A program made the position numbers and the translations under genes. 41,581 bases of DNA from Leucogyrophana mollusca (Eukaryota; Basidiomycota; Agaricomycetes; Boletales), in NCBI GenBank assembly GCA_021014945.1, contig MU266567.1, positions 1 to 41,581 on the forward strand, in the 5' to 3' direction. This document shows, one piece after another, positions 41,480 to 41,581 of this stretch; the stretch's first letter is position 1, and every line of letters starts with the position of its first letter. The notes beneath the pieces were generated by a model that made no database searches, was not told the origin of the DNA, and saw only the letters and a program-made list of their open reading frames with translations.

Positions 41480-41581
41480 CATCAGGAAAAACCCCCATAG
41501 GGAATCTGACACATTATGATCGAATTCTGTAAAACCTACATAATTTGAACAATCGGATGACTGGATATACAACTGTCGCAA
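41480..41581. other. right edge beyond the array
   Basis: Unique sequence begins at about 41480, where the shared 3' flank breaks off (gattttcgg then catcaggaaa). No gene is visible in the remaining 100 bases. Confidence 0.6.

Noticed and set aside
1..41581. LTR retrotransposons, Helitrons or CRISPR-like arrays
   Set aside because: No reverse transcriptase, integrase, Rep/helicase motif, paired long terminal repeats or regularly spaced short repeats were seen.

Overview
The window looks like nuclear DNA of a filamentous basidiomycete, probably a polypore-like agaricomycete. The evidence is many short introns (about 48-75 nt) with standard fungal donors and CTNA-type branch points, a family of DUF6533-like membrane proteins, a fungal G-protein alpha subunit, and remnants of basidiomycete-type cytochromes P450. 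Nothing suggests a bacterial, viral or organellar origin. No rRNA, tRNA or CRISPR array was seen. All gene calls come from reading frames and splice sites; no searches were run.

Layout. 1-3,260: a small secreted protein (+) and a four-exon hypothetical gene (-). 3,500-12,640: fragments of dispersed repeats, a dead P450 C-terminal half, the first DUF6533-like gene (6,129-7,872), a zinc-finger-like ORF (-), and a dead P450 N-terminal half. 12,972-16,522: two well-formed single-copy genes pointing at each other, a divergent G-alpha (+) and a MYND zinc-finger protein (-). 17,200-18,500: degraded minus-strand gene relics, one kinase-like. 18,840-41,461: four more units of the tandem array, with DUF6533-like copies 2-5 (ATGs at 20,636, 28,660, 34,335 and 39,721). 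Between them lie more P450 relics, a coiled-coil gene (23,087-24,243) and unrecognised sequence.

The central feature is the five-copy DUF6533-like array, all on the + strand and each of about 1.74 kb. The exons I could define have nearly identical lengths in all copies, and every length difference is a multiple of three, so purifying selection appears to have preserved at least these exons. Each copy has a related upstream block carrying a short repeated element and TATA-like sequence. Four of the five have a related 3' flank. By contrast, the P450 pieces co-amplified with them are all broken. The array therefore reads as an old P450/membrane-protein cluster in which the P450s died and the membrane genes expanded.

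The most unusual single gene is the G-alpha. The P-loop and the DVGGQ switch II motif are intact, but the arginine that normally completes GTP hydrolysis is His, and the guanine-specificity NKxD motif reads NKIN. This suggests altered nucleotide handling. Any signalling link between this G-alpha and the multi-pass membrane proteins around it is speculation from proximity only.
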